A DNA stretch of 64,000 bases. It comes from Variovorax atrisoli 110B (GTDB lineage: Bacteria; Pseudomonadota; Gammaproteobacteria; Burkholderiales; Burkholderiaceae_C). Below are positions 16,660 through 24,826 of this stretch, piece after piece. Both the position numbers and the translations under genes were made by a program. The stretch spans positions 124,001 through 188,000 of the forward strand of contig NZ_KB907460.1 of the NCBI RefSeq assembly GCF_000382045.1. Reading direction: 5' to 3'. Numbering within the stretch: the first letter of the stretch is position 1; the number at the start of each line of letters is the position of its first letter. The notes under the pieces are model-generated. The model was given only the letters and a program-made list of their open reading frames with translations, had not been told where the DNA came from and did no database searches.

Positions 16660-17622
16660 ATGCTGAACTTCACCACAGACGACATCCGACCCCAGGACCG
16701 CTTCGACCACTGGTGCGAGGTGCGTGGGCGGCATTTGTTCGGCGTGACCATCGAACTCGACCGCGCGCGGCGCGACAAGTTCGAGGGCCGTTTCGCCGCG
16801 GCGGCGGTCGGCACGGCCACCGTGTCGGAGCTGCGCGCGTCCTCCTACCGCGTGAGCCGCACACCTTCCGACATCGCGCGTGTCGCGGGGCGCAGCCTGT
16901 GCATCGGGCTGCAGGTGCGCGGCCCGGGGTGGATCGGCGTGGGCCGTGCGCCGCCGCAGCGCGTGCGCGAGGGCGACCTGCTCGTCAATCATTCCGACCT
17001 GCCTTATGCCGGCGTGCCGGAGCGCTCCGACGGCTTCGATTTCCGCACCCTGCGCATCCCGCTCACGCACGAACTGCTGCTGGGTGCCGAGGCCGAAGAC
17101 CTGTTCGCCACGCCGCTCGACAGGAGCCTGCCGGTCGCGCGACCGTTGATGGCGCTCTTCCATGCGCTGACCACGAGACCGGCCGACATTCCCGATCCGC
17201 ACGCCGAAGTGGCGCACATCGTGCGATTGGCCCTGGTGTCTCGCGGCCGGCTCGCACCGGGCCTGCCGGAGAGCCGCGCTGCGCTTCGCAGCGGCCTGCT
17301 GCATGCGGCACGGGGCATCCTTGCGCGCGACCTTCGGCAGCCGGGACTGTCGCCTGGTGCAGTGGCGCGCGAGCTGGGCATCTCGCTGCGGCAGGTGCAT
17401 GTGCTGTTCGAGCCGACGGGGCAATCCTTCGCGCGCACGCTCACTGCGATGCGGCTGGCCGATGCATCGCGCATGCTGGTGGCGCAGCCGGCGCGTTCGG
17501 TCACCGACATCGCCTACCGTTGCGGCTTCGACAGCATCGCGACCTTCTATCGCGCGTTCCGTGCGGCCTACGGCATGACGCCCAACGATGCACGGGAGAA
17601 AGGCCGCCACACGGATCGCTGA
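16660..17622 (+). CDS. AraC-family transcriptional regulator
   Basis: A 320-aa protein. Residues 1-190 form an AraC_binding_2-like sensor region (FDHWCEVRGRHLFGVTIELD near the start, then a beta-rich segment). Residues about 205-312 hold the double helix-turn-helix, with ELGISLRQVHVLFEPTGQSF and the second-helix signature SVTDIAYRCGFDSIATFYRA. Length and architecture match the family. The effector is unknown. It directs transcription toward the Crp/Fnr genes that follow 77 bp later and may belong to the same regulatory unit. Confidence 0.9.
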   Translation: MLNFTTDDIRPQDRFDHWCEVRGRHLFGVTIELDRARRDKFEGRFAAAAVGTATVSELRASSYRVSRTPSDIARVAGRSLCIGLQVRGPGWIGVGRAPPQRVREGDLLVNHSDLPYAGVPERSDGFDFRTLRIPLTHELLLGAEAEDLFATPLDRSLPVARPLMALFHALTTRPADIPDPHAEVAHIVRLALVSRGRLAPGLPESRAALRSGLLHAARGILARDLRQPGLSPGAVARELGISLRQVHVLFEPTGQSFARTLTAMRLADASRMLVAQPARSVTDIAYRCGFDSIATFYRAFRAAYGMTPNDAREKGRHTDR

Positions 17623-17699
17623 GCAACTGGCACGGCAGCATGGGGCGCCTGCGCGCATTGAGAAGACGCGGCGCGCGCCTTCGCGAATCATGCGCGTCC

Positions 17700-18347
17700 A
17701 TGTATCTGCATCCCCTGACAGCCAGCCTGCCGGCGGCGGAGCGTGCGTCGTTCGCCCAGCTGTGCCGGCTGTCGCATTTCAAGCGCAACCAGACCGTGCT
17801 CGAAGCCGGCGCATCGACCGACCAGCTCTACTGCGTGGCGACAGGGCTGCTGCGCGTGGTCACGCCCGAGTGCGGCGACAGGCCCGAGGTCACGAGCGAG
17901 TTCATCCGGCCCGAGGGCTTCTTCGATCTGCCGGTTCGCGAAGACCGCTACCGCGCAGAGCAGTCGCTGGTGGCGGTCCTGCCTTCGTCGGTGTACCTCG
18001 TGCCGGTGGTGGCCATGCGGGAGCTGTGCGCGCGCCATCCCGAAGTCGCGATGGCGCTGCTGGGCCTCGTCGTCAGCCGCATGGGCATGCTGAGCGGGCA
18101 GATGCGGCGCGTGTCCACGCTGCCTTCGGAAGAGCGGGTCCATCGCGTGCTCCACCAGCTCACCCAGCTGGCACCGGTGCGCGAGGGCGGCTACGACAAG
18201 CGCATCTCGCAATCGATGATCGCCTCCTACTCGGGCCTGTCGCGCGAGGTGGTCAACAAGACCATGCGCGACATCGAGCAGCGCGGCCTGCTGCGGCGCG
18301 ACGCGCATGCGGTGCATGTCATGCATACATTTGCGCGTGCCGCCTGA
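17700..18347 (+). CDS. Crp/Fnr-type regulator, paralogue 1
   Basis: A 215-aa protein starting MYLHPLTASLPAAERASFAQ, an opening shared with two paralogues nearby. A cyclic-nucleotide-binding-fold domain (about 20-120) precedes a Crp-type winged helix (about 145-205) with SYSGLSREVVNKTMRDIEQR. The recognition helix keeps Arg-Glu and has Lys where Crp has Arg185. The phosphate-binding cassette (GEL...RSA in Crp) is absent, and there is no Fnr-type cysteine cluster, so neither cAMP nor an iron-sulphur cluster is an obvious ligand. The start has no clear ribosome-binding site but is fixed by paralogy. Confidence 0.88.
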   Translation: MYLHPLTASLPAAERASFAQLCRLSHFKRNQTVLEAGASTDQLYCVATGLLRVVTPECGDRPEVTSEFIRPEGFFDLPVREDRYRAEQSLVAVLPSSVYLVPVVAMRELCARHPEVAMALLGLVVSRMGMLSGQMRRVSTLPSEERVHRVLHQLTQLAPVREGGYDKRISQSMIASYSGLSREVVNKTMRDIEQRGLLRRDAHAVHVMHTFARAA

Positions 18348-18414
18348 GCGCATCGCATGTGCGGCCTCCCATGTTTGTGTGTTCCCTCGAAGCGGCCTTG
18401 GGAAGCACCATTCG

Positions 18415-19074
18415 ATGATGTACCTACATCCCCTGATGGCGAGTCTGCCGCTGGCGGAGCGCACCAAGCTCGGCGAATCCACCCGCCTGCATTCCTACAA
18501 GCGCAATGAAGTCGTGCTTGCGGCCGGCGATTCAACCGACCAGATCTACTGCGTGGCGAGCGGCCTGCTGCGCGTGGTCTCGTTGAATCAGCGAGGCGAC
18601 GCGGAAATGACCACGGAGTTCATCGGTCCCAACGACTTCTTTTTCCATCTGTCGATGCAGGAAGACAGCTACTGCTCGAAGAAGACCTTGATTGCCGCAC
18701 TGCCCTCGTCGGTGTATCTGATACCGATCGGGGAGATGCGCAGCCTCTGCACCAGGCATCCGGAAGTGGCGCTCGGCCTGCTGGGGCTCGCGATGAAGCG
18801 CATGAGCACCTTGCGCGGCCAGTTCCATCGCATCTCCGTGCTGACGGCGGAAGACTCCGTGCTTCGCGTACTGCAGCAGCTCACGCGGCTCGCGCCCGCA
18901 GGCGAGCAAGGCTATGACAAGCGCATCACGCAATCGGTGATCGCCTCGTACGCCGGGCTGTCGCGCGAGGTGGTCAACAAGACCATGCGCGACTTCGAGC
19001 TGCGCGGCGTGGTGCGCCGTGACGACGACGGCGTGTACGTCGTCGACGATTTCGCGACGACCGACTTCGCCTGA
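18415..19074 (+). CDS. Crp/Fnr-type regulator, paralogue 2
   Basis: A 219-aa protein (MMYLHPLMASLPLAERTKLG), 67 bp after paralogue 1 on the same strand. GGAAG lies 9 bases before the first of two adjacent ATGs. It has the same layout: effector fold with DSTDQIYCVASGLLRVV, central helix, and winged helix with SYAGLSREVVNKTMRDFELR. The cassette that binds cyclic nucleotide in Crp is not conserved. It is convergent with paralogue 3. Tandem duplication is the simplest origin. A role in controlling the adjacent surface-protein locus is inferred. Confidence 0.88.
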   Translation: MMYLHPLMASLPLAERTKLGESTRLHSYKRNEVVLAAGDSTDQIYCVASGLLRVVSLNQRGDAEMTTEFIGPNDFFFHLSMQEDSYCSKKTLIAALPSSVYLIPIGEMRSLCTRHPEVALGLLGLAMKRMSTLRGQFHRISVLTAEDSVLRVLQQLTRLAPAGEQGYDKRITQSVIASYAGLSREVVNKTMRDFELRGVVRRDDDGVYVVDDFATTDFA

Positions 19075-19125
19075 TCCGCTCGAGGTAGGGCAGGGGGCAG
19101 GCAGGCCGCAGCCGGCCGGCCGGAT

Positions 19126-19908
19126 TCAATCTTCCTGCGATTCGCCGCTTCGGCCCGCGTGCCGCATGTCGAAGAACTCCGGCGGAAGCATCGGGTCGTG
19201 CTGGTAGGGCTCGACCGCCGACAGGCTCTGCTCGATGGGCAGCAACCCGCCGAAGTCCGTGGCGGCGAAGTCGGGCTGCACATGGATTCCATCCTCGTCG
19301 CGCCGCACGAGGCCGCGGTTCTCCATGTCGCGCATGGTCTTGTTGACCACCTCGCGCGAGAGGCCCGAGTAGGAGGCGATCACCGATTGCGTGATGCGCT
19401 TGTCGTAGCCGCCCGAGCCCGCGGGCGCCAGCAGCGTGAGCTGGTGCAGCACGCGGCCCACCAGGTCTTCGGCCGACAGCGCCGAGATGCGGCGCAGCTG
19501 GCTGCGGATGACGCTCATGCGCTTCATCGCAAGGGTCAGCAGGCCGATGGCCACTTCGGGATATGCGCCGCACAGCCGGCGGATGGCGGCCACGGGCACC
19601 AGGTAGACGGCCGAAGGCAGCGCGGCGACCAGCGTCTGCATGGCCTGGTAGCGGTCTTCGGCGAAAGAGGGGCTCAGGAAGAAGTCGTCCTGGCGGATGA
19701 AGTCGGTGGTGACGTCGCTGGCCTGCGCGCTGCCCTTGCCGTGGGCGACCACACGCAGCAGCCCGCTGGCCACGCAGTAGATGCGGTCGGTCCAGGTGTC
19801 GGCCTCCAGCACGATTTCGTTGCGCCTGAATGAGCGCAGCTCGCAGCTCTGGACGAGCGCTGCTCGCTCCGCTGGCGGCACGTTGGCGATGAGTGGATGC
19901 AGGTACAT
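19126..19908 (-). CDS. Crp/Fnr-type regulator, paralogue 3
   Basis: A 260-aa protein (MYLHPLIANVPPAERAALVQ). It carries an extra C-terminal tail of about 40 residues (LLPIEQSLSAVEPYQHDPML) not found in the other two. The winged helix has SYSGLSREVVNKTMRDMENR, nearly identical to the paralogues. The start at 19908 is set by that alignment. The gene lies on the same strand as the giant repeat-protein gene and just downstream, but an intrinsic terminator at 19943-19980 separates them, so it probably has its own promoter. No cNMP-binding cassette is seen. Confidence 0.88.
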   Translation of the reverse strand: MYLHPLIANVPPAERAALVQSCELRSFRRNEIVLEADTWTDRIYCVASGLLRVVAHGKGSAQASDVTTDFIRQDDFFLSPSFAEDRYQAMQTLVAALPSAVYLVPVAAIRRLCGAYPEVAIGLLTLAMKRMSVIRSQLRRISALSAEDLVGRVLHQLTLLAPAGSGGYDKRITQSVIASYSGLSREVVNKTMRDMENRGLVRRDEDGIHVQPDFAATDFGGLLPIEQSLSAVEPYQHDPMLPPEFFDMRHAGRSGESQED

Positions 19909-19942
19909 GGTTCGCGCGAATGCCCGGCCCGGAGGCGGGCGG

Positions 19943-19980
19943 AAAAAGCCCCGGCAGGGCGCGCAGCGCACCGGCCGGGG
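19943..19980 (-). terminator. Intrinsic terminator after the giant repeat-protein gene
   Basis: Read on the minus strand: CCCCGGC (19980-19974), an inner GGTGCG/CGCGCC partial stem, GCCGGGG (19955-19949), then C and TTTTT (19947-19943). The GC-rich stem followed directly by a U-run is a textbook intrinsic terminator. It begins 14 bases after the stop codon of the 1574-aa gene. Confidence 0.75.
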
Positions 19981-19993
19981 CAGGGGACGATGC

Positions 19994-22900
19994 TCAGCGG
20001 GCCGAGGCGATCGTCGACACGGCGGAGTTGCCCACCGCGGTCGCCGTCACCTGGTTGCCTGCGGCGCGCAGCGTGCTGCCTGCGGCCGCACCGGTGACGC
20101 CCACGCCGTAGTTCACGGCGGTGGCGGTCGCGGTGATGGCGCCGCTGTTGGTCTGGTAGTTGCCCACCGCGACCGTCGGACGGTTGGCCGCCGTGGCAGC
20201 CACGGTCACCGCGTTGGTGGCGGTGTTGCCGTAGGCCTGCGCGGCGACGGTGTTGCCCGTCAGCGCGGCGGTGCCGTTCGTGATGCCGGGGGCGGTGCCC
20301 GCGGTCACGCCGTTGAGCGCGACCTGGTACGTGCCGCTCGCACTGGCCGACACGTTGCCGCTGTTGCCCTGCGTGTTGAGCAGTGCCGCCGTGGCCTGCG
20401 TGGCGCCGCCGGCCGAGCTGCCCGCGACCGGCGATGCCGCGGCATAGCCGCTGCCAGCCGATACGTTCAGCACGTTGCTGGCTGCGTTGCCGCGTGCCAG
20501 CGCCGTGGTGCTGTTGCCGTCGATGGTGATGCCGCTGTTCAGCGCCGCAGCCGTGGCCGGCGAGGTGCCTTCGAGCTTGAACGTCGCCGAGGTCGACGCG
20601 TTGGCCGTGACGGCCGCGCTGCTCGACTGGCTGTTGTTCAGGCCGGCGCTCGCGCCCAGCACCGCCGCGCCGTTGAGCGCCACGCTGTTGTCGGCACGGT
20701 TGGCCGAGGCTTCGGCGGTCGTGGCGTTGCCGCTGATGGTTGCCGTGCCGTTGGCCAGGCCCGTCGTGGCCGAGGCCGTCTGGTCCTGGTTGTACAGGCG
20801 CGTGGTCGCGTTGCTGCTCACCGAGGTGGTGGCCGTCTGCGCGTTGTTCAGCACGTGGTCGCCGTTGGCGGTGCCGGCCGTCAGCTGTGCGTTGATGGCG
20901 GCGCCTGCCGGCGTCACGTTGGAGGCCGTCACGCTCAGCGAGTTGGTGACATCGTTGATCACGCCCAGAGACACGTTCTTGTTGCGCGACAGGTCCACCG
21001 ACGACGCAGAGACCGCGCCAGGCGCATACAGCTCGAGGTCGGAAGCCGCCGATACGGCCGCGTTGCCCGACTGCGCCGACGACAGCGCCGAGGTGCTCGC
21101 CACGTTGGTGCCGGTCACGCTCAGGCTGTTGGTGGCCGTGTTCGCCACCGCGCTGCCGCGCTGGCTGCTGTCGGACACGCTCAGCGTCGAGCCGGAGATG
21201 ACCGCGCCGGCCGCCGCGTCGATGGCATAGGTGCCGTAGACGCTGGTCGACAGCGCCGCGCCGCCCGTGACCTGCTGCACGTTGGAGACCGTGTGGTCGG
21301 CCTGTGCGCCGGTCGCGCCGAGCGCGAGGCTGCCTGCGCTGGCCGTGGTCGCACCGCCCGAGGCGATCGCGTTGCCCGTGACCGAGGCGCTGTTGGTCGC
21401 GCTGTTGCCGGTGACGGCCGCGCTGCTTCCGTTGCCCTTGACGGCGAGTTGCGAGGCGGTGACGTTGCCGCCCACGGCGACGGTGACGCCGCCCTGGTTG
21501 GGGATGGCGGCGACGGCCGACGTGCCGGGGATGGTGGCGCCGAACGCGACCGACTGCGCGTTGCGCAGGTTGTCGTACGTGGTGGTCGTCACCGTGCCCA
21601 GGATGCTCGCCGGTGCCGTGAGCAGGCCACTGTTCACGCCAGTACCGACCGTCCAGCCGTGCGAGGTCAGGTAGGCGATCTCCTGCGAGGTCAGGCTCGA
21701 CTGCTGCACGCCCAGCGTGCCGCTGGTGATGGTCGTGTTGCCGCCGAGCGTGCTGCCGCCCAGGGCATCCGGGTCCAGCACGTGGGCGTTGTACGTGAAC
21801 GGCGTCGCAGGCGACGCGGGCGTGCCCGGCGTGCCGGCCTGGCCGGCGAGTGCCTGCACCGATGCGCTGCTGCCCTGCACGTTCTGCACCGCGCTGGAGG
21901 TCGAGAGGCTGTTGCCCGCGAGCGTCAGGCCGTTGGTGGCGCTGTTGGCCGTGGCGGCTGCGCTGGCGCTGTTGCCGTTCGACACCACGCTGGAGCCGGT
22001 CACGTCGCCGCCGATCTGGGTGCGGATCTGCGAAGCGGTCGCGCCCGGGGCGTCGCCGGAGCGCAGCGAGGCGGTGAGGCTGCCCGAGGCGGTCTGCGCG
22101 CTCTGCACGCTGAAGGCGGCATCGGTCGTGGCGGTGCCGCCGGCGATCACGGCGCGCGGCTGCGCGGTGAGGGTCGCCAGCGTGTTGCCCGAGACGTCGA
22201 GCGTGTTGCCGCTCGCGCGGTTGCCGTAGGCCAGCGCCTGCAGCTGGTTGCCGGAGGTCGCGACCGTGGAGGCGGCGACGTCGTCCTCGATGGCCGTGGC
22301 CACCACGTTGGCGCCCGAAGCGGTCGCGGTGATGGTCGAGCCGGCGGCGTTCTGCACGCTGGTGACGTTGCCCACCGGTGCCGCGCCGGCCAGGGTGGCG
22401 CCCGTGCCCAGTGCCAGCTTGGCGGCGTTGGTCGCATCGTTGCCGTAGGCGGCGGCGACGAAGGCATTGCCCTGGTTCGACACGCTGCCGCGGGTGACGT
22501 TGCCTTCGATCAGCACGGTTTGCGCGCCGATGGGCAGGATGCCTGCGCCGTCGGCCACCGCGCTCACTGCGCCGGCGGCCGTCTGGTTGCTCAGCACGCC
22601 ATAGGCCGCGGTGACGGTGGCGGTGCCCAGCGCCGGCGTCGCGACCGATGCGGGCGAGTCGATGGCGGCCACGGTGGCGCTGTTGGCGGTCACGTTCAGG
22701 CTGTTCGCTGCCGAGTTGGCGTAGGCCACGGCGCGCTGCAGGTTGTTGGTGAGCGCGACGGTGCTGTCGGTGGCGTGCGTGCCCAGGTAGGCCGCGGCGG
22801 TGGAACCCGAGAGCAGGGCGCCGACCGGCGAGCCGCCGTCGGTCACCTGCACGCTGGATACGCCTGCGCCCGAGCCCACGGTGGTGCCGGTCAGCGACAG

Positions 22901-24718
22901 CGCGTTGCTTGCGCTGTTGCTCACGCCCACGGCTTCCTGCGTGTTGCCGCCCACGGTGAAGCTGCTGGCGTGGATGGTGTCGCCGCCGGTGCCGCGCGAA
23001 TCGGCCAGCACCCCGACGACGGAGCCCACCGTCTGCGCCGAGACCGGCGCCGAGTAGTTGCTCTGCAGGTTGGTGACCGTGGCCGCGCCGAACGCGTTGA
23101 CGTTGCCGTCCGGCAGGCTGCCGCCTGCGAGCACGGCCGTGTTGCCCGACAACGGCAGCGCGTTGGCTTCGAGCGCGAGGCTCTGGCTGGCGTTGTTGCC
23201 GTAGGCGGTGGCGGCCGAGCGGTTGCCGGTGACCGAGACGGCTGCAGCGTTGTTGGTGCCGTTCTCGGTGCCGGTGGCGGCACCGATGACGGTCGGGCCC
23301 GAGACGGCGCTCACGCCGCCGTTGTAGTTGCTCTGCTGGTTGGCCAGGGCGGCGGTCGCGGTGAACGCGGCGGCATCCTTGCCGCTGAGGATCGCGTTCG
23401 ACGCGGCATTGCCGGTGGCCGAGGCGGTGGCCGCGTTGTTCGCGACCGTGACCGCGCCACCGTCCACCGACTGCGCGAAGGCGAGCGCGCCCGAGCCCTG
23501 CGTTGCGGCGGAGAGCGACACGCCCACGTTGCCCTGGCTGTTCGACACGGCCAGGTCGGCCATCAGCGCGCTCGACAGGTTGCCGGCGCTGTACGAGCCG
23601 TTATTGATCGCCGGGCCGCCGGAGCCGGAGACCGACACGCCGTCGGCCAGCACGATGCGGTTGCCGGCCGTGCCGGCGGTGGCGCCGAGCGCTTCGTTGC
23701 CGGTGGCGGTGCTGGAGATGGTGTTGCCCTGCACCGAGAGCGAGCCGGTCAGCGTATTGGTGTCGCCGGCGGCATTGCCGCCGATGGAGGCGATCACGCC
23801 GTTGCCGGTGGCCGAGGCCGTGTGCGTGACGGGAGCGATCGACTGGTTCAGCTGCTGGTTCGATACCACGGCCGAGCCGGTGAAGGCCGGCGCGCCGCCC
23901 GACTGGACGCTGATGGTGCTGTTGGCGGTGTTGCCCTTGAGCGTGGCCGAGACCGTGTTGCCGTCGAGCGCGGGCGCGGCGGCGACGCTGTTCTCGCCAT
24001 CGGCCGTCAGCGTGAGCGACACCGTGTTGCCGCTGGCGGCGGCGGTGGAGGCCGCGCCTGCGCCTTGCTGCACCGAGGTCGAGACCAGGCTGCCGCGCAC
24101 GGCGCTGCTCGCGCCCACGGGCGAGTAGTTCAGCATGACCGAGCCGGGGGTGGTCGATGCGTAGTCCACCGGCACCGTGCCGGAGATGGTCGAGGAGCCG
24201 CTGTTGAGCGTGGTGTTCGCAGAGATGGTGTTGGCGGTGTTGGCCGCGCCGCCGCTGGAGAAGCCGTCGAGCTCGACCTTCACCGTGTTGCCGGTGGCGG
24301 CGCTGGAGATCACGCCGCTGTTGGTCTGCACGCCCAGCGAGGCCGCGCCTTCGGCGGGCACCGGGCCGGTGCCGCCTGCGAGCGACAGGTCGATGGCGTT
24401 GGTGAAGGTATTGGCCGTGGCGCTCGCCTTCACGCTGTTCTGCGTGACGGTGTTGTTGCCGCCGGTCTGGCCGCCGTTGGTCGTGACGTCGATGACGCTG
24501 CCGGCGGCGGTGGCCGTCACGGGCTGCGACTTGTCCTGCACCGACTGCACGCTCTGGTAGGCCGTGGTGTTGACCGCCACCGCGGGGATGGTGGAGACGG
24601 TCGTGTCGGCTGCCTGCGCGCCGCCGGCCACGAGCGTGGCCAGCACGGCCAGGCCGATGCTGCTGAGCGGTGCGCCGTTGGCGCGGCCGCGCGGATTCCT
24701 GCTGCGGTTCTTCTGCAT
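19994..24718 (-). CDS. Giant secreted repeat protein, HfaD-like position
   Basis: A 1574-aa protein with signal peptide (about 1-37, ending AGGAQA before ADTTVS). The rest is Ala/Asn/Thr/Ser/Gly-rich and built from roughly 18 degenerate units of about 80 residues. Each holds a GNxxxAxAxGNxAxNxLxLxG half (for example GNTVAAQAYGNTATNAVTV) and an NxQxxxGxVxA half (for example NYQTNSGAITATATA). The spacing suggests a beta-solenoid or curlin-like stacked fold. There is no autotransporter barrel, LPXTG or membrane anchor. It lies 108 bp downstream of the CsgG/HfaB-like gene, where hfaD lies in Caulobacter, so export through that channel is likely. AGGAAG precedes the ATG. Exact function unknown; surface adhesin or fibre is the working inference. 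Confidence 0.8.
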   Translation of the reverse strand: MQKNRSRNPRGRANGAPLSSIGLAVLATLVAGGAQAADTTVSTIPAVAVNTTAYQSVQSVQDKSQPVTATAAGSVIDVTTNGGQTGGNNTVTQNSVKASATANTFTNAIDLSLAGGTGPVPAEGAASLGVQTNSGVISSAATGNTVKVELDGFSSGGAANTANTISANTTLNSGSSTISGTVPVDYASTTPGSVMLNYSPVGASSAVRGSLVSTSVQQGAGAASTAAASGNTVSLTLTADGENSVAAAPALDGNTVSATLKGNTANSTISVQSGGAPAFTGSAVVSNQQLNQSIAPVTHTASATGNGVIASIGGNAAGDTNTLTGSLSVQGNTISSTATGNEALGATAGTAGNRIVLADGVSVSGSGGPAINNGSYSAGNLSSALMADLAVSNSQGNVGVSLSAATQGSGALAFAQSVDGGAVTVANNAATASATGNAASNAILSGKDAAAFTATAALANQQSNYNGGVSAVSGPTVIGAATGTENGTNNAAAVSVTGNRSAATAYGNNASQSLALEANALPLSGNTAVLAGGSLPDGNVNAFGAATVTNLQSNYSAPVSAQTVGSVVGVLADSRGTGGDTIHASSFTVGGNTQEAVGVSNSASNALSLTGTTVGSGAGVSSVQVTDGGSPVGALLSGSTAAAYLGTHATDSTVALTNNLQRAVAYANSAANSLNVTANSATVAAIDSPASVATPALGTATVTAAYGVLSNQTAAGAVSAVADGAGILPIGAQTVLIEGNVTRGSVSNQGNAFVAAAYGNDATNAAKLALGTGATLAGAAPVGNVTSVQNAAGSTITATASGANVVATAIEDDVAASTVATSGNQLQALAYGNRASGNTLDVSGNTLATLTAQPRAVIAGGTATTDAAFSVQSAQTASGSLTASLRSGDAPGATASQIRTQIGGDVTGSSVVSNGNSASAAATANSATNGLTLAGNSLSTSSAVQNVQGSSASVQALAGQAGTPGTPASPATPFTYNAHVLDPDALGGSTLGGNTTITSGTLGVQQSSLTSQEIAYLTSHGWTVGTGVNSGLLTAPASILGTVTTTTYDNLRNAQSVAFGATIPGTSAVAAIPNQGGVTVAVGGNVTASQLAVKGNGSSAAVTGNSATNSASVTGNAIASGGATTASAGSLALGATGAQADHTVSNVQQVTGGAALSTSVYGTYAIDAAAGAVISGSTLSVSDSSQRGSAVANTATNSLSVTGTNVASTSALSSAQSGNAAVSAASDLELYAPGAVSASSVDLSRNKNVSLGVINDVTNSLSVTASNVTPAGAAINAQLTAGTANGDHVLNNAQTATTSVSSNATTRLYNQDQTASATTGLANGTATISGNATTAEASANRADNSVALNGAAVLGASAGLNNSQSSSAAVTANASTSATFKLEGTSPATAAALNSGITIDGNSTTALARGNAASNVLNVSAGSGYAAASPVAGSSAGGATQATAALLNTQGNSGNVSASASGTYQVALNGVTAGTAPGITNGTAALTGNTVAAQAYGNTATNAVTVAATAANRPTVAVGNYQTNSGAITATATAVNYGVGVTGAAAGSTLRAAGNQVTATAVGNSAVSTIASAR

Positions 24719-24760
24719 GGTTCTTCCTTTGATGGATCTGGAAAAAAGACTGGTTCGATG

Positions 24761-24793
24761 AAAAAAAGCGGGACGACGGACGTCGCGTCGTCC
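24761..24793 (-). terminator. Terminator-like hairpin between hfaB-like and giant gene
   Basis: On the minus strand GGACGAC (24787-24793 complement) pairs with GTCGTCC (24771-24777 complement) over a 9-base loop, then CGC and seven T (24767-24761). It starts 33 bases after the hfaB-like stop codon and ends 42 bases before the ATG of the giant gene. It may limit read-through so that the giant protein is made at a different level from the export genes. Confidence 0.65.
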
Positions 24794-24826
24794 TGTGGTG
24801 AAGACTTGCTGGTGCCTTTCGGTTGC

